A stretch of DNA of 49,364 nucleotides from Pseudomonadota bacterium (GCA_023426545.1 JAFAAN010000140.1:1-49364); one strand, 5' to 3'; counted from the stretch's first letter, positions 9,504 through 18,275 are shown. Notes: a model not told the origin generated them from the sequence alone. Program-made: numbers and translations.

Positions 9504-10925
9504 ATGGCCCGGTCCCTCCTGCTCGTTCCCTTGTTGGTCCTGTGCGCCTGTTCCACCCTGCGTGGCCGGGCCGACTCCCTGGCCCAGAAGGGCCTCTATG
9601 TGGAGGCCGCCGCCATCTACGACGACCTCATCCGCCAGAGCCCGTACGACACGGAGCTCCTCCAGGCGCGTGACGGGCTGCGCTCGCGAGCGCTGTCGCA
9701 GCTCCTGAGCGACGCGCGCCGGGCGCGCCTGGAGGGTCGGGACGAGGAGGCGGAGGCGTGGCTGCTGCGCTTCCTCGACCACCGGGCCCGGTGGGGCTCC
9801 AAGCTGAGCGGCGGTCTGGAGAACTCGTTGCGCGAGGAGGTGGAGGGCACGCGCCGCCATCTCCAGCGGGTCGTCGGCGCTCCCGCCGGGCGGGGGCACG
9901 CGCTCACGGCGGAGAAGGCGTTGCTGCGCAAGCAGCGGTTGCTGGGGCACCGCGAGCTGTCCCTGCTCGCGCGCGACATGGAGTGGCTGGTGCTCCAGAG
10001 CGGAAAGACGACCTGCCAGCGGCTGAAGGACACGAGCACCGACGACAGCCCCCACTGGCGCGAGCTGGTCTTCCGCTACTGCGGCCACTGGCGGGAGTAC
10101 GCGCCGCGGCCCGCCTCGGCGCCCGAGCTGTTCGGCGCGCCGTCATGGGCGGGCGCCGTGGAGGGACTGGACGAAGCGAGGCAGGCGCGGCTCGAGGCCC
10201 GGCTCACCCAGGCCTTCGAGTCCTCGCCCTGGTTCGTGCCGGGCGGCCCGGTGAGGCCCGTGTTCACCCTGGAGGGGCGCTTCACCACGGAGCGCGACAG
10301 CCGCCCCGTCGAGCTGACCGCGCCGTGGATGGAGCGCGTGCCATACACGGACCACGAGGACCGCACGGAGACCATCGAGGAGCCCTACGAGGCCGAGGAG
10401 GAGTACACCGACAAGGACGGCAAGAAGCGCACGCGCAAGGTGACGAAGTACACCCGGCACACGCATACCTACTCCGTCCCCGTCACCCGCTACCGCCAGG
10501 TCCCCAGGGCGTTCGAGTACCACGCGCTGCGGCTGTCGCAGTCGCACCGCGTCGCGGTGGCCTCGTCCGCGGTGCTGGACGCGCGGCGGGGGCCCTTCAC
10601 GGTGGTGCTACAGGACCAGCTCTCCGAGTCTGGCCACGAGCATGACGTCACGTTCGAGGAGGGCCACGTGCGGCCGGAGCGCCCGCGCTTCACCTCCGCC
10701 GAGGCGTGGCTGGAGGCGAAGGTGGAGTCCCTGGCGGCGGCCTTCTCCCAGCGGCTCGTCGCCCACTGGCGTGAGTCCTACTGTTCCACGCCTTCCCTCA
10801 CCCTGGACGAGGCCGCACGGTGCGCGCGCGCCGGCGTCGCGATGCCCATTCAAGGGGTGCGGGTCCTCTCGGACATCCTTGGCGCGGATGCGACCCAGGT
10901 GCCCGCGCTCTTCGCCTCACCGTGA
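9504..10925 (+). CDS. Lipoprotein with a central highly charged insert, unknown
   Basis: 473 residues. Signal peptide with lipobox-like VLCAC (Cys16), so probably a lipoprotein. Residues 20-90 (DSLAQKGLYVEAAAIYDDLI) look like TPR-type helical hairpins. Around residues 285-325 there is a very acidic then very basic stretch (DHEDRTETIEEPYEAEEEY, then DKDGKKRTRK) followed by a Thr/His/Tyr-rich strand, probably a surface hairpin in a beta-rich C-terminal domain. No catalytic motif is recognised. The ATG at 9504 begins the signal peptide. It may be co-transcribed with the preceding ligase-like gene. Confidence 0.72.
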   Translation: MARSLLLVPLLVLCACSTLRGRADSLAQKGLYVEAAAIYDDLIRQSPYDTELLQARDGLRSRALSQLLSDARRARLEGRDEEAEAWLLRFLDHRARWGSKLSGGLENSLREEVEGTRRHLQRVVGAPAGRGHALTAEKALLRKQRLLGHRELSLLARDMEWLVLQSGKTTCQRLKDTSTDDSPHWRELVFRYCGHWREYAPRPASAPELFGAPSWAGAVEGLDEARQARLEARLTQAFESSPWFVPGGPVRPVFTLEGRFTTERDSRPVELTAPWMERVPYTDHEDRTETIEEPYEAEEEYTDKDGKKRTRKVTKYTRHTHTYSVPVTRYRQVPRAFEYHALRLSQSHRVAVASSAVLDARRGPFTVVLQDQLSESGHEHDVTFEEGHVRPERPRFTSAEAWLEAKVESLAAAFSQRLVAHWRESYCSTPSLTLDEAARCARAGVAMPIQGVRVLSDILGADATQVPALFASP

Positions 10926-11074
10926 CGCAGCGTGTGGCGACGCCGCGTCCATCCAGTGGGTAGCATTTATGACGGACCTGATTGTTATGGTGTTCTGACC
11001 TGGAATACCCGTGAGCGCGGACTGTAAAACCAGTCAACCCCGCGCTGGTAGGTGGCTTCCACCCAGAGGACTGT

Positions 11075-11893
11075 ATGTATTCGACCGACGTCCGCTGCCG
11101 TAGTCCCCGTAGGAACCTTGCGATGTGGATGGCTTCGTCGCTCCTGCTCGTTGCGTGCGGCGGGCCAGAGGCGGAGTCGCTCGCGGACGCCGAGCCCCAG
11201 GCCGCGGTGTCCCAGGCGGTAGGGGTCCCGTCGTCCACCGAGGACGCCGACCGCCGCATCATCGTCTACCAGACCCCGTCGCTTCAGCTCATGCGCGTGG
11301 ACCACCAGGGGGCCACGCACCTGGTGGCGCAGCGCACGGGCGCGCCCGCGGTGTCCCTGGACGACCAGCGCGTGGCGTACGCGCTGCTGCCCGACTCGTA
11401 TCGTCCAGGAGACGCGGTGCGCGGCTCGGACCTCTACGTGCTCAACGTGAACTCGGGCAAGTCGAGCCGGGTGACGCAGGGCTTCGACGACCGCGAGCCC
11501 GTGTGGACGCCGGATGGGCGCGTCGTGCTGTTCCAGTCCACGCGGCGCTCGGGCGTGCCCTCGCTGTGGCGCGTGAAGGAGAACGGCAAGGACCTGACGC
11601 AGCTGACGAACGTGGGGACATCGGAGCTGAGCGCCGCCCACATCCCCAACCCGGCGTCGGGTGACACCATCGAGTGGGACGCCGACCGGCGCATCATCGT
11701 CTACACGACGACCAGCCTGCGCCCGGGCGTGGACGGCGAGGTGCGCATCATCACCTTCGACCGGAACTACGACGTGTCGTCGGCCTACAGCCTGGGCAGG
11801 GGCTTCGCGGCCGGGTGGACCGGGCGCGGCACCGTCCGGTACTCGCGGCACGAGGGAGACCAGGTCGTCACCGTCGAAGTGCCGGTGGGCTGA
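11075..11893 (+). CDS. Lipoprotein with TolB/PD40-like beta-propeller repeats
   Basis: 272 residues. A long positively charged n-region (RCRSPRRN) precedes a hydrophobic stretch ending LLVAC (Cys28), so a lipoprotein is likely. The mature part shows PD40-type blades: DLYVLNVNSGKSSRVTQGFD, then EPVWTPDGRVVLFQSTR, then LWRVKENGKDLTQLTN. Two blades start almost identically (DADRRIIVYQT and DADRRIIVYTT), implying internal duplication. Such partial propellers usually mediate protein or glycan contacts. The ATG at 11075 follows an AGAGGA ribosome binding site. An AT-richer 149-bp region upstream probably holds the promoter. Confidence 0.72.
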   Translation: MYSTDVRCRSPRRNLAMWMASSLLLVACGGPEAESLADAEPQAAVSQAVGVPSSTEDADRRIIVYQTPSLQLMRVDHQGATHLVAQRTGAPAVSLDDQRVAYALLPDSYRPGDAVRGSDLYVLNVNSGKSSRVTQGFDDREPVWTPDGRVVLFQSTRRSGVPSLWRVKENGKDLTQLTNVGTSELSAAHIPNPASGDTIEWDADRRIIVYTTTSLRPGVDGEVRIITFDRNYDVSSAYSLGRGFAAGWTGRGTVRYSRHEGDQVVTVEVPVG

Positions 11894-11914
11894 CGCCGCC
11901 GGGGGCGCCGGGGC

Positions 11915-12655
11915 TCAGCCCTCGTCCTCGGCGCCGCGGCGCAGGCCCAGCATGCGCCGCAGCTCCCGCGCGGACTGGCGGCTCACCTCCACCGCGTGTC
12001 CGCGCAGGGTGCGCGCCAGGTAGCCGCCGGTGTCCAGCGGCTCCAGGCGCGCGACGTGCGTGAGGTTGAGCAGCGCGCGTCGGTGGACGCGGTGGAAGTG
12101 CTCGCGCGGCAGCTTCTCCACCAGCTCGTTGAGGGTGAAGTCGGTGAGGAAGTCGCCCTGCGTGGTGAACACCGTCACCAGCGCGTCCTCCAGCGACGCG
12201 TGGGAGATGGTCTCCGGGGCCACCAGGACGATGCCCTGTCGCGTGGGGATGGGCAGGCGCTCCAGGCCGCGGGGCGCCGGGGGCGTGGCCGGACCGCGTG
12301 AGCGCGCGCGCTCCAGCGCCTTCTGGAGCCGTGCGGGCTCCACCGGCTTGAGGACGTAGTCCACGGCGCCATGCTCGAAGGCCTGCAAGGCGTGCTCGGC
12401 GTGGGCGGTGCAGAGGATGACGCGCGGGCCACCCACCGGAAGCAGGGCCAGGGCATCCAGGCCGCTGAGCCCCGGCATGTGGATGTCCAGCAGCACCACG
12501 TCCACGCCTCCGGCGCGCACGGCGGTGAGGACGGCGTCGGCGTCCGCGGCCTCGCCGCACACCACCGTGTCCGGGAGCGCGGCCAGCAGGCGGGACAGGC
12601 GCTTGCGCGCGAGCAGTTCGTCGTCGGCGATGAGGACGCGGAGCGGGGCGCTCAC
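11915..12655 (-). CDS. LytTR-family DNA-binding response regulator
   Basis: 246 residues. N-terminal receiver domain with the acidic pair Asp11/Asp12, phospho-acceptor Asp57 (LLDIHMPG), a conserved Thr (LCTAH) and Lys (VLKPVEP). C-terminal LytTR domain, about residues 145-235, contains the characteristic HRVHRRALLNLTHV...LEPLDTGGYLA block that binds DNA as a ten-stranded beta fold. The GTG start overlaps the kinase stop codon (GTGA), so the two proteins are translationally coupled and form a pair. LytTR regulators usually control envelope, bacteriocin or virulence functions; the target here is unknown. Confidence 0.9.
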   Translation of the reverse strand: MSAPLRVLIADDELLARKRLSRLLAALPDTVVCGEAADADAVLTAVRAGGVDVVLLDIHMPGLSGLDALALLPVGGPRVILCTAHAEHALQAFEHGAVDYVLKPVEPARLQKALERARSRGPATPPAPRGLERLPIPTRQGIVLVAPETISHASLEDALVTVFTTQGDFLTDFTLNELVEKLPREHFHRVHRRALLNLTHVARLEPLDTGGYLARTLRGHAVEVSRQSARELRRMLGLRRGAEDEG

Positions 12656-13707
12656 GTGAGGACTCCGGGCTGGGGGCCCGCGCGGGGCAGGGTGACGGTG
12701 ACGCGGGTGCGCGCGTCGTCGCTGACGAGCGCGAGGCGGGCGGCGCCGCCATACGCCAGGGCGAGCCGGCGCTCCACGGTGGGCAGGCCGGCGCTCCCCT
12801 CGCGGGGGCCGCGGGAGGGGCCGGGGTTCTCGATGGCGACCTCCACCTCGTGGCCCCTGGGGGTGACCTTCAGGGAAAGCCGGCCGCGGTGGCCCGCGGC
12901 GGGGCCATGCTTCACGGCGTTCTCCGCCAGCGGCAGCAGCACCAGCGGCGGGATGGGAATCTCGGGGGTGTCTACGGGGAGGTCCAGCGCGAGCTGGAAG
13001 AGGCCGGGGTCTCGCAGCAGGTGCAGGTCGAAGAGCGTGCGGATGAGCTCCAGCTCCTGGGACAGGGGCCAGGTGGCGCTGCGCACGCCCGCGAGCACCG
13101 AGCGGAGCATGGTGGACAGGCGCAGCACGGCGGCCTCGGCCACGGCGCCGTCCTCACGGCACCACTCCGCGATGGCGTTGAGCGTGTTGAAGAGGAAGTG
13201 CGGGTCCAGGTGGCTGCGCAGCGCCAGCAGCTGGGCCTGCTCGGCCTCCAGCGCGAAGCGCGCGGCGCGGGCGCGCTCGCGGGTGAGGCTCTCCTCCAGG
13301 CCGATGTCGCGGCCCAGCCCCCAGCCGCCCACGAGGAAGAGCGCGCCGCACACGGCGATGTTGGTGGGCTGGGTGAGGAAGGTGGGGCCCATGCGCAGCA
13401 GCTTGGGCACCACGAAGCCGGAGGTGAGCACCACGCCGCTCCCCACGGTGGCGTAGAGGAGCAGGCGGATGCCGCCGTGGCTGAGGTCCAGTCCCTCCGG
13501 GAAGAGGACGCGGTAGGAGACGGGCGCCACCGCGATGAAGAGCAGGCACATCAGGAGCCCCAGAGTGAAGGCGTGGGGCTGGTGGCTGAAGCGCACCTGC
13601 GCCGTCATCAGCGCGGCGGACACGACGAGGATGGGCAGCAGCCGCCGGGGCTCCACGAGGGCCCGCAGGGTGGCGCGGACGATGGAGCCTTCCGATGTTT
13701 CCAGCAT
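12652..13707 (-). CDS. LytS-type sensor histidine kinase
   Basis: 351 residues. The N-terminal part has four or more membrane segments between about residues 20 and 140 (ILVVSAALMTAQV, LGLLMCLLFIAVAPV, LLLYATVGSGVVL, IAVCGALFLVGGW). It is followed by a His_kinase dimerisation motif (SHLDPHFLFNTLNAIAEW) with the phospho-acceptor His, and an HATPase N-box (PLAENAVKHGP). No separate extracellular sensor domain is visible, so sensing is probably within or through the membrane. The start at 13707 gives a sensible N-terminus behind a GGGG-containing ribosome binding site. It overlaps the regulator gene by 4 bp. A 39-codon membrane ORF lies 31 bp upstream. Confidence 0.88.
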   Translation of the reverse strand: MLETSEGSIVRATLRALVEPRRLLPILVVSAALMTAQVRFSHQPHAFTLGLLMCLLFIAVAPVSYRVLFPEGLDLSHGGIRLLLYATVGSGVVLTSGFVVPKLLRMGPTFLTQPTNIAVCGALFLVGGWGLGRDIGLEESLTRERARAARFALEAEQAQLLALRSHLDPHFLFNTLNAIAEWCREDGAVAEAAVLRLSTMLRSVLAGVRSATWPLSQELELIRTLFDLHLLRDPGLFQLALDLPVDTPEIPIPPLVLLPLAENAVKHGPAAGHRGRLSLKVTPRGHEVEVAIENPGPSRGPREGSAGLPTVERRLALAYGGAARLALVSDDARTRVTVTLPRAGPQPGVLT

Positions 13708-13738
13708 GCGCCCCTGGGAGCCTACACCGCTGGGCGCG

Positions 13739-13858
13739 TCATGGCGCGGGGTGCTCCTCCAGCTCCGCCTCGAAGGCGTCGAGCAGCATGCTGCCGGCGA
13801 GGACGACGGGGAAGAGGACGATGGCGGCGACGACGAGGACGGGAGAGGGGAGGGCCAT
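13739..13858 (-). CDS. 39-residue single-pass membrane microprotein
   Basis: Small frame ATG 13858 to TGA 13739-13741. It encodes MALPSP, a hydrophobic helix of about 21 residues (VLVVAAIVLFPVVLAGSMLL), and an acidic tail DAFEAELEEHPAP. A GGAG lies about 12 bases upstream of the ATG. It ends 31 bp before the histidine kinase start on the same strand, so it is probably the first gene of that operon. The amphipathic layout is unlikely for random GC-rich sequence. It may be a kinase-modulating membrane peptide, but this is inference. Confidence 0.45.
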   Translation of the reverse strand: MALPSPVLVVAAIVLFPVVLAGSMLLDAFEAELEEHPAP

Positions 13859-13952
13859 GGCGCGGGGCTCCTGACTCCGGGAAGCATGCACCACCCGTCT
13901 GACGTGGTTTCCAGGTTCTCGCGGTAGCCCCTGTTCCGAGCAGTCGCCGTTG

Positions 13953-15335
13953 CTATTTCTGAACGCTGGCCTCGTCCCGCAGGGCATCGGCGAGCTGCGC
14001 CGCGTTGCGGATGCAGTCGTTGAGGCCAATGCCCTTGTACGCGTTTCCCGTCAGGTGCAGCCCGGGCCAGCGCTGGAGCGCGGCGTCGATCCCCGCCACG
14101 CACGCGAGGTGTCCCACGTTGTACTGGGGGATGCCGCGCTGCCAACGGAAGACCTCCGTGAAGGTGGGGGTGGCCGTCACGCCCGCCAGCGCGCGCAGCT
14201 CTTCCAGCGCCAGCGCCGCGAGCTCCGCCTCGTCGTGCTCCACCAGGTCGGGCCGCCGCGCGCCGCCCACCATGCAGGTGTAGAGCACGCGCCCGCCCTC
14301 GACGCGGAAGGGGAAGGTGGTGGACGCATGGATGGCGCCCAGCAGCCGCCGCTGCTCCTGGGAGGGGACCAGGAACCCGAAGCCATCCGGCGCGGGCTGC
14401 GCCCCCGCGTCGAAGCCCAGGTGCACCACCGCGATGGGCGCATAGTCGATGCGGGCCACCTGCGCCGCGAGCGTGTCGTCCAGCGGCCGGAGCAGCTCCG
14501 CCGCGACCTGCGCGGGCACCGCCAGCACGACATGGGACGCGCTCAGCTCCGCGCGGCGTCCATGCTCCTCGACGAGCAGCCGCCAGCCGCCGTCCACGCG
14601 CGTCAGCCCCGCCACCCGCGCGCCGGTGTGCGCCGCGTCGCCCAGGGACGCGGCCAGCGCGTCGATGAGGACCTGGAGGCCGCCGTCGAAGGTGCTCAGC
14701 GCGCCGCTCAGCGCCGGTGCATCGCCGGGGGGCAGCGCCTTGCGCTGGGCCTTCTGCGCATGGATGGCGCCCAGGATGAGGCTGCGGTGCTCGCGCTCCA
14801 GCTTCACCAGCAGCGGGAAGGTGGCGGCGGCGCTGAGCTGCTCGACGTCCCCCGCGTAGATGCCCGTCTGCACCGCGTCCAGCAGCACCTGCGTGGCGGC
14901 GCGGCCGAGGTGGCGACGGCCGAAGGCGGCCAGCGACTCGTCCACGCCCTCCGGCGCGCGGCGGGAGAACAGCTCACCCGCGACGCGCAGCCGCGCGCCG
15001 AGCGGAAGAATGTCCGATGCGAGAAACGCGGGAGGCGAGGCTGGCACCAACCGGAGTCGGCCTCGCGTGTAGAGATAGCGACGCTTCGCCGAGGCGTCCG
15101 CGGCGCGGATGCGTCCCTCCAGCTTCAGCGCCGCCGCGAGCGCGCGTGTTGCGGGCTCGCGGTCCAGGAAGCTGTTGGGTCCCTGCTCCACGAGGTAGCC
15201 GGGGCGCGCATGCGTGCCCACCGCGCCGCCAAGACGGGCGGAGGTCTCCAGGAGCACGGCATCGATACCGCGCGACCGCAAACCATGCGCGACGGCCAAC
15301 CCCGAAATCCCACCTCCCACGACGGCGACATTCAT
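13953..15335 (-). CDS. hemG: Protoporphyrinogen oxidase (HemY/HemG type)
   Basis: 460 residues, oxygen-dependent FAD flavoprotein that converts protoporphyrinogen IX to protoporphyrin IX in heme synthesis. FAD dinucleotide motif VGGGISGLAVAHGLR at residues 6-20 with the downstream acidic LLETSARLGG. The substrate-domain signature EQGPNSFLD and the C-terminal FAD-contacting GLHLTGNAYKGIGLNDCI are present. Divergent from csgA with 105 bp between starts. To my knowledge hemG in M. xanthus lies next to csgA and encodes the well-studied myxobacterial PPO. Its 5' coding region probably overlaps upstream csgA control sequences. Confidence 0.93.
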   Translation of the reverse strand: MNVAVVGGGISGLAVAHGLRSRGIDAVLLETSARLGGAVGTHARPGYLVEQGPNSFLDREPATRALAAALKLEGRIRAADASAKRRYLYTRGRLRLVPASPPAFLASDILPLGARLRVAGELFSRRAPEGVDESLAAFGRRHLGRAATQVLLDAVQTGIYAGDVEQLSAAATFPLLVKLEREHRSLILGAIHAQKAQRKALPPGDAPALSGALSTFDGGLQVLIDALAASLGDAAHTGARVAGLTRVDGGWRLLVEEHGRRAELSASHVVLAVPAQVAAELLRPLDDTLAAQVARIDYAPIAVVHLGFDAGAQPAPDGFGFLVPSQEQRRLLGAIHASTTFPFRVEGGRVLYTCMVGGARRPDLVEHDEAELAALALEELRALAGVTATPTFTEVFRWQRGIPQYNVGHLACVAGIDAALQRWPGLHLTGNAYKGIGLNDCIRNAAQLADALRDEASVQK

Positions 15336-15440
15336 CCGTTTGTCCTCTGCATGTGGTGCATCCGGTTACCAGCGTGCACTCCCCACTCGTCAACAGGCGT
15401 GTTTTGCCAGCGCGAGCCATTCAGCGCGTTAATGCCAGGC

Positions 15441-16130
15441 ATGCGCTACGTCATCACCGGAGCGAGCAGGGGGATTGGTTTCGAGTTCGTCCAGCAGCTC
15501 GTGCTGAGGGGCGACATCGTCGAAGCCGGGGTCCGGTCGCCAGAGGGCGCGCGGCGGCTGGAGCCTTTGAAACAAGTCGCGGGCAACCGCCTGCGTGTTC
15601 ATGCATTGGACGTGGGAGACGAGGCCAGCGTGCGCGCGTTCGCCGCCAACGTGTGCACCACCCCCGTGGACGTGCTCATCAACAACGCAGGCGTATCCGG
15701 CCTGTGGTGCGCGCTGAGCGACGTGGACTACGTCGACATGGCGCGCACCTTCTCCATCAACGCCCTGGGGCCGCTGCGTGTCACCAGCGCCGTCCTCCCG
15801 GGCTTGCGGAGGGGCTCCTCGCGACGGGTGGCGCACGTCACGTCGCGGATGGGCTCGCTGGCCGCGAACACCGACGGCGGCGCCTACGCGTACCGCATGT
15901 CGAAGGCCGCGCTGAACATGGCCGTGCGCTCCATGTCCACGGAGCTGCGCGCCGAGGGCTTCGTCACCGTGCTGCTGCACCCTGGCTGGGTTCAGACGGA
16001 GATGGGCGGCCCGGGCGCCACGCTGCCGGCGCCGGACTCGGTGCGCGGCATGCTGCGCATCATCGACGGGCTGAGCCTGGAGCACAGTGGCCGCTTCTTC
16101 GACTACCAGGGCGTCGAGGTGCCCTGGTAG
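15441..16130 (+). CDS. csgA: C-factor / C-signal precursor CsgA (short-chain dehydrogenase fold)
   Basis: 229 residues, the length I recall for full-length p25 CsgA of Myxococcus. SDR features: TGASRGIG (6-13), NNAG (81-84), Ser135 in HVTSRMG, and Tyr151/Lys155 in YRMSK. Thr6, Arg10, Ser135 and Lys155 are positions I recall as needed for CsgA function, and all are intact. CsgA drives fruiting-body aggregation and sporulation. It is reported to be cleaved at the cell surface to p17 C-signal, and the full-length protein to act on cardiolipin. The in-frame ATG three codons upstream (15432) is an alternative start; 15441 matches the known N-terminus MRYVITG. Convergent with pdxH 13 bp downstream. 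Confidence 0.95.
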   Translation: MRYVITGASRGIGFEFVQQLVLRGDIVEAGVRSPEGARRLEPLKQVAGNRLRVHALDVGDEASVRAFAANVCTTPVDVLINNAGVSGLWCALSDVDYVDMARTFSINALGPLRVTSAVLPGLRRGSSRRVAHVTSRMGSLAANTDGGAYAYRMSKAALNMAVRSMSTELRAEGFVTVLLHPGWVQTEMGGPGATLPAPDSVRGMLRIIDGLSLEHSGRFFDYQGVEVPW

Positions 16131-16143
16131 CCGCCGCGTCCCC

Positions 16144-16725
16144 TCAGGGGTAGAGCATCTGCGTGCGCCAGCCACCGTCCTCGCGCAGATAGACGTGCCG
16201 GTCGTGGAGGCGGCTGGCCCGCGCGTGCCAGAACTCGATGCGGTCCGGCACCACGCGGAAGCCGGACCAGTGCGGTGGGCGTGGCACCGGCTGGCCCGCG
16301 TATCGCTGCTCCACCTCCGCGATGCGAGCTTCAAGCTCCTCGCGCGAAGGCAGCGGCTGGCTCTGCAGGCTGGCCCATGCGCCCACCTGGCTGCCGCGGG
16401 CGCGGCTCTGGAAGTACGCGTCCGCCTCGGCGTCCGACACGCGCTCCACGCGGCCCTCCACGCGGACCTGTGTGTCCAGCGGTTGCCAGTAGAAGCAGAG
16501 CGCCGCGTGCGGGTGGGCCCGGGCCTCGCGGCCCTTGCGGCTCTCGTGATTGGTGTAGAACACGAAGCCGCGCGCGTCGAAGTCCTTGAGCAGGACGACG
16601 CGCGCGCTGGGACGCCCGTCATCCCCGACGGTAGCGACCACCACGGCGTTGGGGTCCACGGGAATGGCCTGCTTCGCCCGCTCGAAGAGCTCCGCGAAGC
16701 GCTGGATGGGGTCAGGAGGAATCAT
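16144..16725 (-). CDS. pdxH: Pyridoxamine 5'-phosphate oxidase (fprA of the csgA locus)
   Basis: 193 residues, the final step of pyridoxal phosphate synthesis, using FMN. Family motifs: ARVVLLKDFDARGFVFYTNHESRKG (FMN contacts), HAALCFYW, VRVEGRV, SRARGSQVGAWAS, and the C-terminal WSGFRVVPDRIEFW and RLHDR substrate-binding block. In M. xanthus the flavoprotein gene fprA is convergent to csgA in the same way, and this appears to be its orthologue. ATG at 16725 (MIPPDPIQRF) was chosen; an ATG five codons upstream is possible and neither has a clear ribosome binding site. Divergent from glgA. Confidence 0.93.
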   Translation of the reverse strand: MIPPDPIQRFAELFERAKQAIPVDPNAVVVATVGDDGRPSARVVLLKDFDARGFVFYTNHESRKGREARAHPHAALCFYWQPLDTQVRVEGRVERVSDAEADAYFQSRARGSQVGAWASLQSQPLPSREELEARIAEVEQRYAGQPVPRPPHWSGFRVVPDRIEFWHARASRLHDRHVYLREDGGWRTQMLYP

Positions 16726-16806
16726 CACGCGGTGCAACATATGGGGGCGGCGGCGGGCGCGCACCTTCGCCGTTGACTCGCCCGGCGCACGCGTCAATGT
16801 GCGCAC

Positions 16807-18240
16807 ATGAGAGTCCTCTTCATCTCCTCGGAGGTGGCCCCGTTCTCCAAGACGGGGGGCCTGGGGGACGTGGCCGGCGCGCTGCCCGCCGCGCTCGCCT
16901 CGCTGGGCCACGACGTCAAGGTCGTCACGCCGCGCTACCGCGACGTCCGGGGCGCGGAGCGGCTCGTGCCCACCGGCCAGTCCCTGCTGCTGCGCTTCCC
17001 CTTTGGCGAGCTGTCGGGGCCCATCCTCTCCACCCGCGTGGCCGAGCGGCTGGAGGTGCTCTTCCTGGAGAACGACTTCCTCTTCGGCAGCCGCCATGGC
17101 CTGTATGGTGATGCCTGGGGGGCCTTCTCCGACAACCACCGGCGCTTCGCCTACCTCTGCGTGGGCGCGCTCCAGGCGGCGCAGCGGCTGGGCTTCATCC
17201 CGGACATCGTCCACGCCAACGACTGGCAGACGGGGCTGGTGCCCGTGGCGCTGCGGCGCGGCTTCCAGGCGGGGCCGCTGGCGGACGCGCGCAGCGTGTT
17301 CACCATCCACAACCTCGCCTACACGGGGCAGTTCTCGAAGGACGTGATGGGGGACCTGGGGCTGCCCTGGGACTTGTTCACCGCCCACGGCGGGCTCGAG
17401 TTCCACGACACGGTGAGCTTCCTCAAGGCGGGGCTCGTCTTCTCCGACGCGCTCACCACCGTGTCCCCCACCTACGCGCGGGAAATCCAGACGCCGGAGC
17501 AGGGCCACGGGCTCGACGGGCTGCTGCGCCACCGCGCGCACCGGCTCCACGGCATCCTCAACGGCATCGACGCGCGGGAGTGGAATCCGGAGGAGGACGC
17601 CTACCTGCCGGCCCACTACGGCGTGAAGGACATGGCCGGCAAGGCCGTGTGCAAGCGCGAGCTGTTGGCCCGCTTCGGGCTGGAGGACACCACGGCGCCG
17701 GTGTTCGGCTTCGTCAGCCGGCTGGCGTGGCAGAAGGGCGTGGACCTGCTGCTGGAAGTCCTCCCGGCCGCCCTCCACGCGGACATCCGCGTCGTCGGCG
17801 TGGGCAGCGGCGAGGCGCCCCTGGAGGAAGGGCTGCGGGCGTTGCAGTCCCGTTACCCGAAGCAGGTGGCCGTCCACCTGGGCTTCGACGCCGGGCTGTC
17901 CCACCTGGTGGAGGCGGGCGCGGACTTCTTCCTCATGCCCAGCCGCTACGAGCCGTGCGGCCTGAACCAGATGTACTCGCTGCGCTACGGCACGGTGCCC
18001 ATCGTCCGCGCCACCGGCGGGCTGGTGGACACCGTGGAGGGCGGGCTGGATGGCAATGGCATCCTCTTCGAGGCCTTCCACAAGGCCGCCCTGCTGGCGG
18101 CCATCCGCCGGGCCCTGGCCCTCTACGCGGAGCCGCCGCGCCTGGCCGAGTTCCGGCGCCGGGGGATGGAGAAGGACTTCTCCTGGGACGCCTCCGGCCG
18201 CCGGTACCAGGCCCTCTTCCGTGACGTCGCGGCGGAATAG
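16807..18240 (+). CDS. glgA: Glycogen synthase, ADP-glucose type (GT5)
   Basis: 477 residues, the standard length. It transfers glucose from ADP-glucose to the growing alpha-1,4-glucan. Signatures: KTGGLGDVAGALP with Lys15 near the N-terminus, HANDWQTGLVP in the GT5 domain, and the C-terminal PSRYEPCGLNQMYSLRYGTVPIVRATGGL typical of the GT-B nucleotide-sugar site. The ATG at 16807 gives the canonical MRVLFISSEVAPF. Stand-alone here, with no glgB or glgC in the window. It precedes the Ser/Thr kinase by 35 bp on the same strand, so co-transcription is possible. Confidence 0.94.
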   Translation: MRVLFISSEVAPFSKTGGLGDVAGALPAALASLGHDVKVVTPRYRDVRGAERLVPTGQSLLLRFPFGELSGPILSTRVAERLEVLFLENDFLFGSRHGLYGDAWGAFSDNHRRFAYLCVGALQAAQRLGFIPDIVHANDWQTGLVPVALRRGFQAGPLADARSVFTIHNLAYTGQFSKDVMGDLGLPWDLFTAHGGLEFHDTVSFLKAGLVFSDALTTVSPTYAREIQTPEQGHGLDGLLRHRAHRLHGILNGIDAREWNPEEDAYLPAHYGVKDMAGKAVCKRELLARFGLEDTTAPVFGFVSRLAWQKGVDLLLEVLPAALHADIRVVGVGSGEAPLEEGLRALQSRYPKQVAVHLGFDAGLSHLVEAGADFFLMPSRYEPCGLNQMYSLRYGTVPIVRATGGLVDTVEGGLDGNGILFEAFHKAALLAAIRRALALYAEPPRLAEFRRRGMEKDFSWDASGRRYQALFRDVAAE

Positions 18241-18275
18241 TGGGTGCGGACGGAAATTCGCAGTAATGTTGTGCC

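Noticed and set aside
11020..11035. GACTG-TAAAAC-CAGTC hairpin before the propeller lipoprotein
   Set aside because: Only 5 bp; too short to be separated from chance.
12371..13456. Long plus-strand frame across the two-component genes
   Set aside because: Antisense to clear kinase and regulator domains; Ser/Arg-rich composition typical of shadows in high-GC DNA.
13950..15440. Plus-strand extension of csgA by nearly 500 codons
   Set aside because: Antisense to hemG; CsgA begins at MRYVITG as in Myxococcus.
16726..18081. Minus-strand extension of pdxH
   Set aside because: Antisense to glgA and of low complexity; PdxH has a normal N-terminus at 16725.
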